A stretch of DNA of 64,000 nt. Source: Vibrio sp. JC009. GTDB taxonomy: Bacteria; Pseudomonadota; Gammaproteobacteria; Enterobacterales; Vibrionaceae. The notes beneath the pieces were generated by a model. It saw only the letters and a list, made by a program, of their open reading frames with translations, ran no database searches and had not been told where the DNA came from. Below are positions 1 to 7,552 of this stretch, piece by piece. Made by a program: the position numbers and the translations under genes. Location: contig NZ_CP092106.1 of NCBI RefSeq assembly GCF_029016485.1, positions 3,162,001-3,226,000 of the forward strand. Reading direction: 5' to 3'. How positions within the stretch are numbered: the first letter of the stretch is position 1; every line of letters begins with the position of its first letter.

Positions 1-1
1 A

Positions 2-1408
2 CACAGCATTCATGACCATGTGGTTCACTTCTATCAGCTATCTGCTCTGGACTGGGTAGATGTAACTTCTGCGCTTCAGGCCGATCCGATCAAGTGTGAA
101 GACATCTGTCGCCCGCTTTCTACCTGGTCTCTGAACTCAGCGGCTGAATTCCAGAAGGTGAAAGACAAGCTGAAAGGCATGGTAGACAGCGGCCAGCTGG
201 GTATCTTTGCCAATGGTTACTGGGAGCACAAGGAGATGAAACTGCCGCCAGAGATCAACCTGATCGCGGTAGCTCACTACCTTCAGGCTCTGGAATATCA
301 GCGCAATGCAAACCGTATTGTGGCAATTCTTGGCGGTAAGTCACCTCATATCCAGAACCTGGCGGTTGGCGGTGTTGCCAACCCGATTAACCTGGATGCG
401 CCTGCCGTTCTGAACAAAGAACGCCTGATGTACGTGAAGACCTTTATCGATGAACTGGATGAATTTATCGATCAGGTGTACAAGCTGGATGTGGCTATCG
501 TCGCCGCTCACTACCCTGAGTGGCTGAGCATAGGTGAAGGGGTGACCAATTACATGGCAATCCCTGACTTCCCGACTGACAGTAAAAACGGCAGTTTCCT
601 GATGCCGGGTGGTTACATCGAAAACGGCGATCTGTCTACCTACAGACCTATCACCAGCCATGATGATCCGTTCCTGATTGAAGGTATCGCAGAAAGTAGC
701 AAGCACTCCTGGTATCAGGAAGAAGGCCCGTTCCATCCGTGGGAAGGGAAGACAGATCCGAATTACACCGGATTTGAAGATGAAGGTAAGTACTCCTGGG
801 TTAAGGCTCCGACCTTTAACGGCAAAGCCACTCAGGTAGGTCCGCTGGCACAGGTGCTCTGCGCAGTTGCTGCAGGTGACGAGCGCACCATCAAACATCT
901 GAATGACGTACTTGGTGCTTTTGAAGCGCTGACCGGTATTAAGCCTGAAGTCAAACACCTTCACTCAACACTTGGCCGTCATGCTACCCGTGCGGTTCGC
1001 TGTGGTGTTCTGAAAGAGATTCTTCACGACCAGTGGAATGCTCTGGTTGAGAATATCGGTAAGGGTGACACAACGACCTATGTTAAGCCGGTTTACCCGT
1101 ATGGCGTTGTAAAAGGCGTAGGTTTCCATGAAGCACCGCGTGGTCTTCTGTCTCACTGGATTGTTATCAACGACGGTAAGATTGAAAACTACCAGGCCGT
1201 GGTTCCGTCCACCTGGAACTCTGGCCCGAGAAACAGCAGTGATGAGTTAGGACCTTATGAGCAGTCGTTAATCGGTACTCCGATTGCCGATCCTGAGCGT
1301 CCTCTGGAAGTTATCCGTACTGTTCACTCATTCGACCCATGTATGTCCTGTGCGGTTCATATTGTGGATACACGAGGAGAAGGTATTACTCAGGTTAAAG
1401 TGCTTTAA
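2..1408 (+). CDS. hyaB: [NiFe]-hydrogenase large subunit, group 1 (5' truncated)
   Basis: This is the catalytic large subunit of a membrane-associated uptake-type [NiFe]-hydrogenase, which carries the Ni-Fe(CN)2CO centre and oxidises H2. The reading frame is open from base 2. The first residues, around HDHVVHFYQLSALDWVDV, match an internal segment of HyaB/HupL proteins, so the true start and the N-terminal RxCGxC nickel ligands lie upstream of the window. The C-terminus has the nickel-binding motif DPCMSCAVH followed by a 14-residue tail ending in VKVL. In this family the maturation endopeptidase cuts after that His. The protease gene lies 84 bp downstream. The likely small subunit and any cytochrome b gene would be outside the window; no cytochrome b gene lies between this gene and the protease. 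An internal GTG at base 20 is in frame but is not the start. Confidence 0.93.
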   Translation, partial: HSIHDHVVHFYQLSALDWVDVTSALQADPIKCEDICRPLSTWSLNSAAEFQKVKDKLKGMVDSGQLGIFANGYWEHKEMKLPPEINLIAVAHYLQALEYQRNANRIVAILGGKSPHIQNLAVGGVANPINLDAPAVLNKERLMYVKTFIDELDEFIDQVYKLDVAIVAAHYPEWLSIGEGVTNYMAIPDFPTDSKNGSFLMPGGYIENGDLSTYRPITSHDDPFLIEGIAESSKHSWYQEEGPFHPWEGKTDPNYTGFEDEGKYSWVKAPTFNGKATQVGPLAQVLCAVAAGDERTIKHLNDVLGAFEALTGIKPEVKHLHSTLGRHATRAVRCGVLKEILHDQWNALVENIGKGDTTTYVKPVYPYGVVKGVGFHEAPRGLLSHWIVINDGKIENYQAVVPSTWNSGPRNSSDELGPYEQSLIGTPIADPERPLEVIRTVHSFDPCMSCAVHIVDTRGEGITQVKVL

Positions 1409-1418
1409 CAGGCACGCA

Positions 1419-1449
1419 AGAGGCATCAACTCCCCGATGCCTCTTTTCT
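1419..1449 (+). terminator. hairpin after hydrogenase large subunit
   Basis: A perfect 9-bp stem (AGAGGCATC pairing with GATGCCTCT, 8-nt loop) is followed by TTTCTC. It lies in the 84-bp gap between the large-subunit gene and its protease. It could be a partial terminator that lowers expression of the maturation genes relative to the structural genes, or an mRNA 3'-end stabiliser. The U-tract is short, so it is likely leaky. Confidence 0.6.
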
Positions 1450-1492
1450 CTTCTGTTTTAGAAGAAAAGATATACTGAAAGAGGATGAAGAT

Positions 1493-1987
1493 GTGAATGT
1501 TTTAGTATTAGGTGTCGGTAACCTCCTTTTGAGAGATGAATCGATTGGTGTTCATGTCGTCAATCAGTTAACTAAAGAGTTCAGTTTCCCTGAAGGTGTT
1601 GACCTTGTGGATGGCGGCACTGCAGGTATGGAGCTGCTGGACTTTATTGCCAATCGCGAGCATGTCGTCATAATCGACGCTGTCCTTACCGGAGATGAAC
1701 CGGGAACCATCGTCAATCTGAGAGATGACGAAGTGCCGGCGCTGTTCAATAACAAAGTTTCTCCCCACCAGCTGGGACTGTCCGATCTGCTGGGCGCCCT
1801 GATACTTACCGGAGAATCCCCGAAAAATATTTTTCTGGTCGGAATAGTCCCTGAGACGGTAGACCCGGGGCTTGAAATGTCAAAGACCGTATCCTCAAAA
1901 CAGGAAATCATGCAGGAACAAGTGCTCACTTACCTGAAAGGCATTGGTATTCAACCAGAAAAGAAAGAAGCTGAATCATGTGCATAG
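1493..1987 (+). CDS. hyaD: hydrogenase maturation endopeptidase (HyaD/HybD family)
   Basis: Nickel-dependent protease that removes the C-terminal extension of the hydrogenase large subunit once the metal centre is inserted. At 164 residues it has the usual length. The N-terminal GVGNLLLRDESIGVHV signature contains Glu16; Asp62 (IIDAV) and His92 (SPHQLG) sit where the nickel-sensing residues of HybD/HyaD lie. The start is GTG at 1493, because the in-frame sequence begins exactly at the conserved VLVLGVGN strand and an AGAGGA ribosome site precedes it. The stop overlaps the next gene by 10 bp, so the two are translationally coupled. It acts on the large subunit encoded just upstream. Confidence 0.9.
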   Translation: MNVLVLGVGNLLLRDESIGVHVVNQLTKEFSFPEGVDLVDGGTAGMELLDFIANREHVVIIDAVLTGDEPGTIVNLRDDEVPALFNNKVSPHQLGLSDLLGALILTGESPKNIFLVGIVPETVDPGLEMSKTVSSKQEIMQEQVLTYLKGIGIQPEKKEAESCA

Positions 1988-2232
1988 GCGTTCCTGCAAA
2001 AGTTATCACTGTTTCTGAAGACGGTATGTCCGCCACAGTTGATGCTGAAAATAAGAACTACCCCGTCAGCCTGCTTATGCTTGAGCAGGAAGTGACTCCC
2101 GGTGACTACCTGCTGATTCAGGTAGGCGGCTTCGCGGTAGAAGTCGTAGAGCGGGAAGAAGCAGAAAAAGCCATTGCACTTCAGCAGGCGTTAGCGGAAG
2201 GAGATTTTGAACGTGCCGCAAAACTTTATTGA
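1978..2232 (+). CDS. HypC/HupF-family hydrogenase assembly chaperone (dedicated copy)
   Basis: Small (84-residue) chaperone of the HypC/HybG/HupF family. It begins MCIGVPAKV; Cys2 is the residue that in HypC binds the Fe(CN)2CO precursor and the apo large subunit. A second HypC (95 residues) is encoded at 5128, so the operon has two paralogues. This one sits among the structural-subunit-specific genes and is probably the HupF type that works with HupK on the large subunit; that assignment comes from position. It starts within the end of the protease gene and overlaps the next gene. The C-terminal helix region is rich in Ala and Glu, as in other family members. Confidence 0.85.
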   Translation: MCIGVPAKVITVSEDGMSATVDAENKNYPVSLLMLEQEVTPGDYLLIQVGGFAVEVVEREEAEKAIALQQALAEGDFERAAKLY

Positions 2233-2698
2233 AAACCCGGCTTCTCAGATCGAGAAAGTCTTTACCGATATTCATCATCACCAGATGAATGATCTGCCTT
2301 TTATCAACGATAAGCTTGAAGTAAAGACTGTCGGCTTTGCCCTCTATGAAGGCGACTGGCTGGGTGTACTTCTCACTCCATGGACTCTGAGTATTATGCT
2401 GCTTCCGGGTGAAGGCCGGGAATGGCGCTCCTTTGATATGGGTGAGAAAGTGGGCATACAGCTGCCTGCCGGAGACTATACTTTTATCTACGGTGAACAT
2501 GAACAACTCGGGCACTATCTGTCCTGCTCGGTTCAGTCACCGGTACAGGACTTTGGCAGTCAGGAGGATGCAGTGAGAGTCGCAGAAGATGTCAGAAGAC
2601 TGATCACTGCTATTCCAACCTCTGAGATAGCGGATAAGTCCAAACGTAATCTGTTCAGCAAACTGGCCAGCGGCCAGCCTGCCCTTGAGAGCGAATAA
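2213..2698 (+). CDS. hybE: HybE/HupJ-family hydrogenase assembly chaperone
   Basis: A 161-residue protein of the [NiFe]-hydrogenase assembly-chaperone family (HybE/HupJ). In E. coli HybE prevents premature Tat export of unassembled subunits. The diagnostic stretch is VGVLLTPWTLSIMLLPG-like (here starting LGVLLTPW) followed by an F-Y-G-E-H segment, typical of the family. GTG at 2213 is preferred because a GGAAGGAG ribosome site lies about 10 bases upstream; an in-frame TTG at 2207 is the alternative and would add two residues. It overlaps the preceding chaperone gene by 20 bp and abuts the next gene (TAATG), indicating tight translational coupling. Confidence 0.85.
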   Translation: MPQNFIENPASQIEKVFTDIHHHQMNDLPFINDKLEVKTVGFALYEGDWLGVLLTPWTLSIMLLPGEGREWRSFDMGEKVGIQLPAGDYTFIYGEHEQLGHYLSCSVQSPVQDFGSQEDAVRVAEDVRRLITAIPTSEIADKSKRNLFSKLASGQPALESE

Positions 2699-3741
2699 TG
2701 AAGCCCTTTTCTGCCGGTAACTTTGTCGGAAAGTTAGTACTTACTATAGAACTAACCAAGTCCTTTGAAATTAAAACAGTTTCAATCGATAACTCACGTC
2801 CGGCAAATATTGGTCAGATGCTTAATGACAAGCCGGCCACTCAGGCTCTTGCTCTGATACCTAAACTCTTCCTCCTCTGCTCCCAGGCACAACAGGCAGC
2901 TGCACTCGGTGCCATTTATAAGGCACTCGAGCGTGAGCTGACCGCAGAGATAAGAAAGGAGCTTAGCCATCGCTGCGCCTTAGAATGGCTGAAAGAGCAT
3001 TGCTGGCAAACATGGCAGATGCAAAGAGAACTGTTTGGTGCTGATTTCGCTATTAAGGAAAGCCTGGCTTTAACCCGGACTCTGCTGCAAAGCGTACAGA
3101 AATTGCCGCCACTTGAGCTGGATAACCCAGACCTGTCATATGACTTCACTGATAAGTGGGCGGAAATCGGGACATTGCTGGAGCCCCTACTGGGAGTGCA
3201 GCCAGCCGATTTCAATTCGATGAAATGGTCTGAGTTTATCGACTGGACACAAACTGATTCCCCCTACGCCCGCCACTTCTCAGTGAATATGCATAATGCA
3301 GCTTCTCTGGGCTCGGATGATAGCTGGTCAGCAGAACAGGAATCAGGCAGCCTTGTCCGACAGAAAGCTCACCCGCTGGTCAGTCAGGCACTGGATTGCT
3401 GGGGCTCCGGTCTGGCAACAAGAATGCTGTCACGACTGGTTGAGATCTGCCAGGTCACCGGTAACCCAGAAACTGCAATGATACCTGAGGCGGGATTAGC
3501 TTATGCTTCCAGAGGCATCCTTGAACACAGGGTGAAGCTGGATGCTGACGGCAATATCAGCTCATATGAAATAGATGCGCCAACTGACCGGTACTTTAGT
3601 CAGGGGGGCATCGTTGAATCTGCATTAATCAATCAGAAACTGGAAAACAGCGATCCGAGCTGGATACGACAACTTATCTGGGCCATAGACCCTTGCGTTG
3701 AGTTTCAGGTGGAAATAAGGGAGATAAACAGCCGTGCATGA
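2698..3741 (+). CDS. hupK: HupK-like hydrogenase assembly scaffold (degenerate large-subunit paralogue)
   Basis: A 347-residue protein resembling a shortened, catalytically dead hydrogenase large subunit. Its C-terminus reads IDPCVEFQVEI, which keeps the DPC of the DPCxxCxxH nickel motif but has lost the second Cys and the His. HupK/HoxV proteins of this kind are proposed scaffolds that receive the Fe(CN)2CO unit from HypC/HypD before transfer to the real large subunit. The central TGNPETAMIPEAGLAYASRGILEHRV region resembles the large-subunit core. It overlaps hybE by one base and hypA by 8 bp. The family is known mainly from O2-exposed uptake hydrogenases. Confidence 0.8.
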   Translation: MKPFSAGNFVGKLVLTIELTKSFEIKTVSIDNSRPANIGQMLNDKPATQALALIPKLFLLCSQAQQAAALGAIYKALERELTAEIRKELSHRCALEWLKEHCWQTWQMQRELFGADFAIKESLALTRTLLQSVQKLPPLELDNPDLSYDFTDKWAEIGTLLEPLLGVQPADFNSMKWSEFIDWTQTDSPYARHFSVNMHNAASLGSDDSWSAEQESGSLVRQKAHPLVSQALDCWGSGLATRMLSRLVEICQVTGNPETAMIPEAGLAYASRGILEHRVKLDADGNISSYEIDAPTDRYFSQGGIVESALINQKLENSDPSWIRQLIWAIDPCVEFQVEIREINSRA

Positions 3742-4075
3742 GATGTCACTGTGCGAAAGCCTTGTCCAGGTTATAGAAGAACAGGCAAGCGCTCACGGAT
3801 ATAACAAGGTGAAAGCCGTTTTTCTGGAAATCGGCGCTTTTTCCGGAATCGAGACTGATGCTATGAGCTTCTGCTTTGATGTGGTTTGTCGCGGAACAAT
3901 CGCTGACGGAGCAAAGCTGGAAATTAAAGAACTTCCCGGTCAGGCCTGGTGCTTTGACTGCGGAAAAGAAGTTTCGGTGAATAACCGATTAGATCCCTGT
4001 CCGATCTGCAACGGATTCAGCCTTCAGACCAAAGGCGGGGATGAAATGAAGATTAAAGAATTGGAGGTAATCTGA
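3734..4075 (+). CDS. hypA: hydrogenase nickel incorporation protein HypA
   Basis: HypA delivers nickel, with HypB, to the hydrogenase large subunit. At 113 residues it has the family length. It begins [10 protein letters not shown]; His2 is a nickel ligand in this family, which forces the GTG at 3734 as start. Two CxxC pairs (CFDC near residue 75 and CPIC near residue 92) form the structural zinc site. It overlaps the end of hupK by 8 bp and its last base is shared with the hypB start, so the maturation genes form one coupled operon. Confidence 0.95.
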   Translation: MHEMSLCESLVQVIEEQASAHGYNKVKAVFLEIGAFSGIETDAMSFCFDVVCRGTIADGAKLEIKELPGQAWCFDCGKEVSVNNRLDPCPICNGFSLQTKGGDEMKIKELEVI

Positions 4076-5124
4076 TGTGTACTACTTGTGGTTGCGCGTC
4101 CGGTAACGTAAGAATTGAAGGTGAACACCACCATCATCATGATGATCACCACCACCATGAACACGGCCATTCTCATAGCCATGATGCTCCGGCTCAGATC
4201 GTCCATCATCACCATTATCACGGCCCTGTGCATATTCACTATCATGTGAACGAGACGGCAGGCCATCATCACCAGGGCCATTCTCACAGCCATGAGCACT
4301 CTCATGGGCACTCTCACGATCATGACCATGACCATGACCATCATCATTCACACAGTCATGAAGAGCATCACCACGAGCACACCCATCAGCACGAAGAGCC
4401 GGGCAACTTCAAACCTGAAAAGGAAGGCGATGACCTGCACTTTGGTCAGGGACCGGCACGCTCACATGCTCCGGGAATGACACAAAGCCGCATGGTTCAG
4501 ATTGAGCAGGACATTCTGGCGAAAAACGATGCGATAGCGGAGAAAAACCGTGAGTTTCTGCAGCAGAGAAATATCAAGGCTCTGAATATGGTTTCCAGCC
4601 CTGGCTCAGGTAAAACCACGCTGCTGACAGAAACCTTAAAGCTACTGGGCAGCGATAGCTGCTCGGTTATCGAAGGCGATCAGCAGACGACCAATGATGC
4701 CGACAGAATCCGGGAAACCGGCGCTAAAGCCATTCAGATTAATACCGGTAAAGGCTGTCATCTGGATGCGCAGATGGTCTCTCAGGCCATTGGTAACCTG
4801 GCACCTGAAAAAGACTCCACGCTATTTATCGAGAACGTCGGAAATCTTGTCTGCCCGGCGGCTTTCGATCTGGGAGAAAGCCATAAGGTAGCCATCCTGT
4901 CAGTAACCGAAGGGGAAGATAAGCCTCTTAAATACCCGGATATTTTTGCCGATGCCGACCTGATGATTATTAACAAAATTGATCTGCTTCCGTACCTGAA
5001 CTTTGACGTTGAAGCCTGTATTGAAAACGCACAAAGGGTTAATCCAAACATTCAGCCGCTTCGCCTGTCAGCAACCACAGGTGAAGGCATGCAGGCATGG
5101 CTGGACTGGCTTGGAGAGAAGTAA
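4075..5124 (+). CDS. hypB: hydrogenase nickel incorporation GTPase HypB with long His-rich region
   Basis: GTPase that loads nickel into hydrogenase with HypA. The N-terminus [10 protein letters not shown] carries the CxxCGC high-affinity nickel motif. Residues about 18-110 are a histidine-rich tract (about 45 His, interspersed with Asp, Ser and Glu) expected to store or buffer nickel, as in the HypB/nickelin proteins of rhizobia. The G domain follows: Walker [12 protein letters not shown] (about residue 176), the EGDQQT segment, the ENVGNLVCP switch with a metal-binding Cys, and NKID as guanine specificity motif. The 349-residue length exceeds E. coli HypB because of the His tract. It overlaps the hypA stop by one base and is followed by hypC after 3 bp. 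Confidence 0.96.
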   Translation: MCTTCGCASGNVRIEGEHHHHHDDHHHHEHGHSHSHDAPAQIVHHHHYHGPVHIHYHVNETAGHHHQGHSHSHEHSHGHSHDHDHDHDHHHSHSHEEHHHEHTHQHEEPGNFKPEKEGDDLHFGQGPARSHAPGMTQSRMVQIEQDILAKNDAIAEKNREFLQQRNIKALNMVSSPGSGKTTLLTETLKLLGSDSCSVIEGDQQTTNDADRIRETGAKAIQINTGKGCHLDAQMVSQAIGNLAPEKDSTLFIENVGNLVCPAAFDLGESHKVAILSVTEGEDKPLKYPDIFADADLMIINKIDLLPYLNFDVEACIENAQRVNPNIQPLRLSATTGEGMQAWLDWLGEK

Positions 5125-5127
5125 GTT

Positions 5128-5415
5128 ATGTGTTTAGGCGTACCCGGTAAGATTATCGCAATTACCGACTCAGAAGCCATGCTGGGAAACATCGAAGTCA
5201 GCGGTATACAGAGAGAGGTTAATCTCTCCTGTGTGGTTGAGTCCGAACCGGAGGCACTTGTCGGTAAGTGGGCTCTGGTTCATGTGGGCTTTGCCATGTG
5301 CATCATTGACGAACAGCAGGCTCAGGAAACAATTGCAGCCCTGGAGTCAATGAATGCCCTTGAACATGAGATCGATGACTTTAGTCAGAGACAGGCTGTG
5401 GGAGAAACCAAGTGA
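5128..5415 (+). CDS. hypC: hydrogenase assembly chaperone HypC
   Basis: General HypC chaperone (95 residues, MCLGVPGKIIAI start with the essential Cys2). It forms a complex with HypD, on which the Fe(CN)2CO group is built. It lies immediately before hypD and overlaps it by 4 bp (GTGA/ATGA-type coupling), the standard hypCD arrangement. Residues around HVGFAMCIIDE match the conserved beta-barrel end. It is distinct from the shorter paralogue at 1978. Confidence 0.95.
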   Translation: MCLGVPGKIIAITDSEAMLGNIEVSGIQREVNLSCVVESEPEALVGKWALVHVGFAMCIIDEQQAQETIAALESMNALEHEIDDFSQRQAVGETK

Positions 5416-6527
5416 AGTATGTAGATGAGTTTCGTGACCCGAAGCTGGCCAAAGCGCTGATCGAAAATATCCGCACTGTTTTAGAAAAAATTCCGCCAGA
5501 GCAGAAACCTCTGCAGATTATGGAAGTCTGCGGCGGGCATACCCATACCCTGTTTAAGTTCGGGCTGGTTGAGCTTCTTCCGGATGATATTGAATTTGTT
5601 CACGGCCCGGGCTGTCCGGTTTGTGTGCTTCCTAAATCCCGTCTGGATCAGTGCATTGCCATTGCAGAAAAACCTGATGTCATTCTTTGTACCTTTGGTG
5701 ACGCGATGCGGGTGCCGGGCTCAAATGGCTCCCTACTGGATGTAAGGGGCAGAGGCTGTGATGTTCGTATCGTTTACTCTCCAATGGATGCTCTTCTGAT
5801 TGCAGAACAGAATCCGGATAAGCAGGTTGTCTTCTTCGGCCTCGGTTTTGAAACCACAATGCCTGCAACAGCGATGACTATTCTGCAGGCAAAGGCGAAA
5901 GGCATCAGCAACTTTAAACTCTTCTGTCAGCACATCACCATTATGCCAACCCTGCACGCCCTGCTTAGCCAGGATGATGTTCGAATAGACGGCTTCCTGC
6001 TTCCGGGTCACCTGAGCATGGTTATCGGTACAGAACCTTATCTTCCGCTTGCAGATACCTACCACAAGCCTTCTGTTGTCACCGGTTTTGAGCCGCTTGA
6101 TATGCTGCAGGCACTTCTGATGGTGGTTACCCAGCTACAGGAAAACAGATGCGAGATCGAAAATCAGTACCTCCGGGTGGTTTCGGATCATGGTAACCCA
6201 AATGCTCAGAAAGCTATGCAAAAAGTGTTTGAGGTTAAGAAAGAAAGCGAGTGGCGCGGACTGGGAAGCATTGATAATTCAGGTATTCAGCTGTCAGCTT
6301 CGTATCAGGACTTTGATGCAGAAGTCTATTTTGGCACTGAAGAGAGCACCAGCACCGATCCGGAAGGTAGCCGTTGTGGTGATGTTTTGTCGGGTCGCTG
6401 TAAGCCTACTGACTGCCCTCTGTTTGCCAAAAGCTGTACACCGGAAAATGCCATCGGTGCACTCATGGTTTCCTCAGAGGGAGCTTGTGCCGCGTACTAC
6501 AACTACCGCCTTCAGGGAGCGAATTAA
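5412..6527 (+). CDS. hypD: hydrogenase formation protein HypD
   Basis: Iron-sulphur protein on which the Fe(CN)2CO moiety is assembled with HypC. At 371 residues it matches the family. Visible signatures are EVCGGHTHT (about residue 37, catalytic Cys), GPGCPVCVLP (about 68), FGLGFETT, and the C-terminal cysteines that hold the [4Fe-4S] cluster (RCGDVLSGRCKPTDCPLF and GACAAYYNY). The start is GTG at 5412, overlapping the hypC stop. The stop TAA overlaps the hypE ATG. Confidence 0.96.
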   Translation: MKYVDEFRDPKLAKALIENIRTVLEKIPPEQKPLQIMEVCGGHTHTLFKFGLVELLPDDIEFVHGPGCPVCVLPKSRLDQCIAIAEKPDVILCTFGDAMRVPGSNGSLLDVRGRGCDVRIVYSPMDALLIAEQNPDKQVVFFGLGFETTMPATAMTILQAKAKGISNFKLFCQHITIMPTLHALLSQDDVRIDGFLLPGHLSMVIGTEPYLPLADTYHKPSVVTGFEPLDMLQALLMVVTQLQENRCEIENQYLRVVSDHGNPNAQKAMQKVFEVKKESEWRGLGSIDNSGIQLSASYQDFDAEVYFGTEESTSTDPEGSRCGDVLSGRCKPTDCPLFAKSCTPENAIGALMVSSEGACAAYYNYRLQGAN

Positions 6528-7540
6528 TGACTGAGAAAATAACCCTTGCTCACGGCAGCGGCGGTAAAGCGATGCAGCAACTTATCGAGCAGATGTTTAT
6601 CAGACACTTTTCAAATGGTGTACTTGAGCAGCAGGAAGATCAGGCAAGACTGCCTTTGGAGCAGTTTACTCTTCAGGGAGATAATCTGGCTTACTCCACT
6701 GACTCCTTTGTTATCGACCCTCTGTTCTTTCCGGGCGGAGATATCGGTAAGCTTGCAGTGTACGGAACAGCAAATGACGTCGCAATGAGCGGAGCAAAAC
6801 CGCTGTTTCTCTCCAGTGCCTTTATTCTTGAGGAAGGTCTGGAAATGGCGGAGCTTGAACGAATCGTTGCCTCTATGGCCAAAGCGGCCAAAGAGGCAGG
6901 AATCAAAATAGTTACCGGTGATACAAAAGTAGTTCCTAGGGGCGCTGCCGATAAAGTATTTATCAACACCAGCGGCCTTGGTGCTATCCCGGCTTCAGTT
7001 TCATGGGGTGCGAATCAGATCCGTCCCGGTGATAAAGTGATTGTCTCTGGCACCATTGGCGATCACGGGGCCACAATCCTGAATCTGAGAGAAAATCTTG
7101 GACTGGATGGGCAACTCTCCAGTGACTGCCAGCACCTTTATCCGGTTGTAGAAGCCCTGCTATCGATTCCCGGTGTCCGGGCACTACGTGATGCAACACG
7201 GGGTGGTGTCAATGCCGTTCTGCATGAATTTATGGCAAGCTCTTCATGCGGCTTTGCTATTGATGAAGAATCATTGCCTCTTAATCCTGCGGTTAGGGGT
7301 ATCTGTGAGCTGCTTGGCCTTGAAGCAATCAACTTCGCCAATGAAGGTAAGCTGATTGCAGTTGTTTCAGCTGAAGATGCGGAACAGGCTCTGGAGCAGA
7401 TAAGACAAACCGCCGCGGGTAAAGATGCTGCCATTATTGGTGAGGCAAACGAGAAAGGCCAGATCACCATCCGCAATCTGTTTGGTGGCAACCGCTGGCT
7501 GGATCTGCCAACTATCGAGCCTATGCCAAGGATCTGTTAG
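6527..7540 (+). CDS. hypE: hydrogenase maturation protein HypE (thiocyanate-forming)
   Basis: HypE accepts a carbamoyl group from HypF on its C-terminal Cys and dehydrates it to the cyanide ligand of the active-site iron. It is 337 residues from ATG 6527, which begins the conserved ITLAHGSGG segment. A longer frame starting at 6485 would run inside hypD and is rejected. The C-terminus ends PRIC, the invariant cysteine tail. AIR-synthase-like ATP-binding motifs are seen at DSFVIDPLFFPGG and DATRGGV. It overlaps hypD by one base. Confidence 0.96.
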   Translation: MTEKITLAHGSGGKAMQQLIEQMFIRHFSNGVLEQQEDQARLPLEQFTLQGDNLAYSTDSFVIDPLFFPGGDIGKLAVYGTANDVAMSGAKPLFLSSAFILEEGLEMAELERIVASMAKAAKEAGIKIVTGDTKVVPRGAADKVFINTSGLGAIPASVSWGANQIRPGDKVIVSGTIGDHGATILNLRENLGLDGQLSSDCQHLYPVVEALLSIPGVRALRDATRGGVNAVLHEFMASSSCGFAIDEESLPLNPAVRGICELLGLEAINFANEGKLIAVVSAEDAEQALEQIRQTAAGKDAAIIGEANEKGQITIRNLFGGNRWLDLPTIEPMPRIC

Positions 7541-7552
7541 GAGCCGGTTTTG

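Noticed and set aside
4024..4351. Antisense frames over the His tract of hypB
   Set aside because: CAT/CAC codons read as ATG/GTG on the other strand, giving Met/Val-rich or His/Gly-rich artefact proteins.
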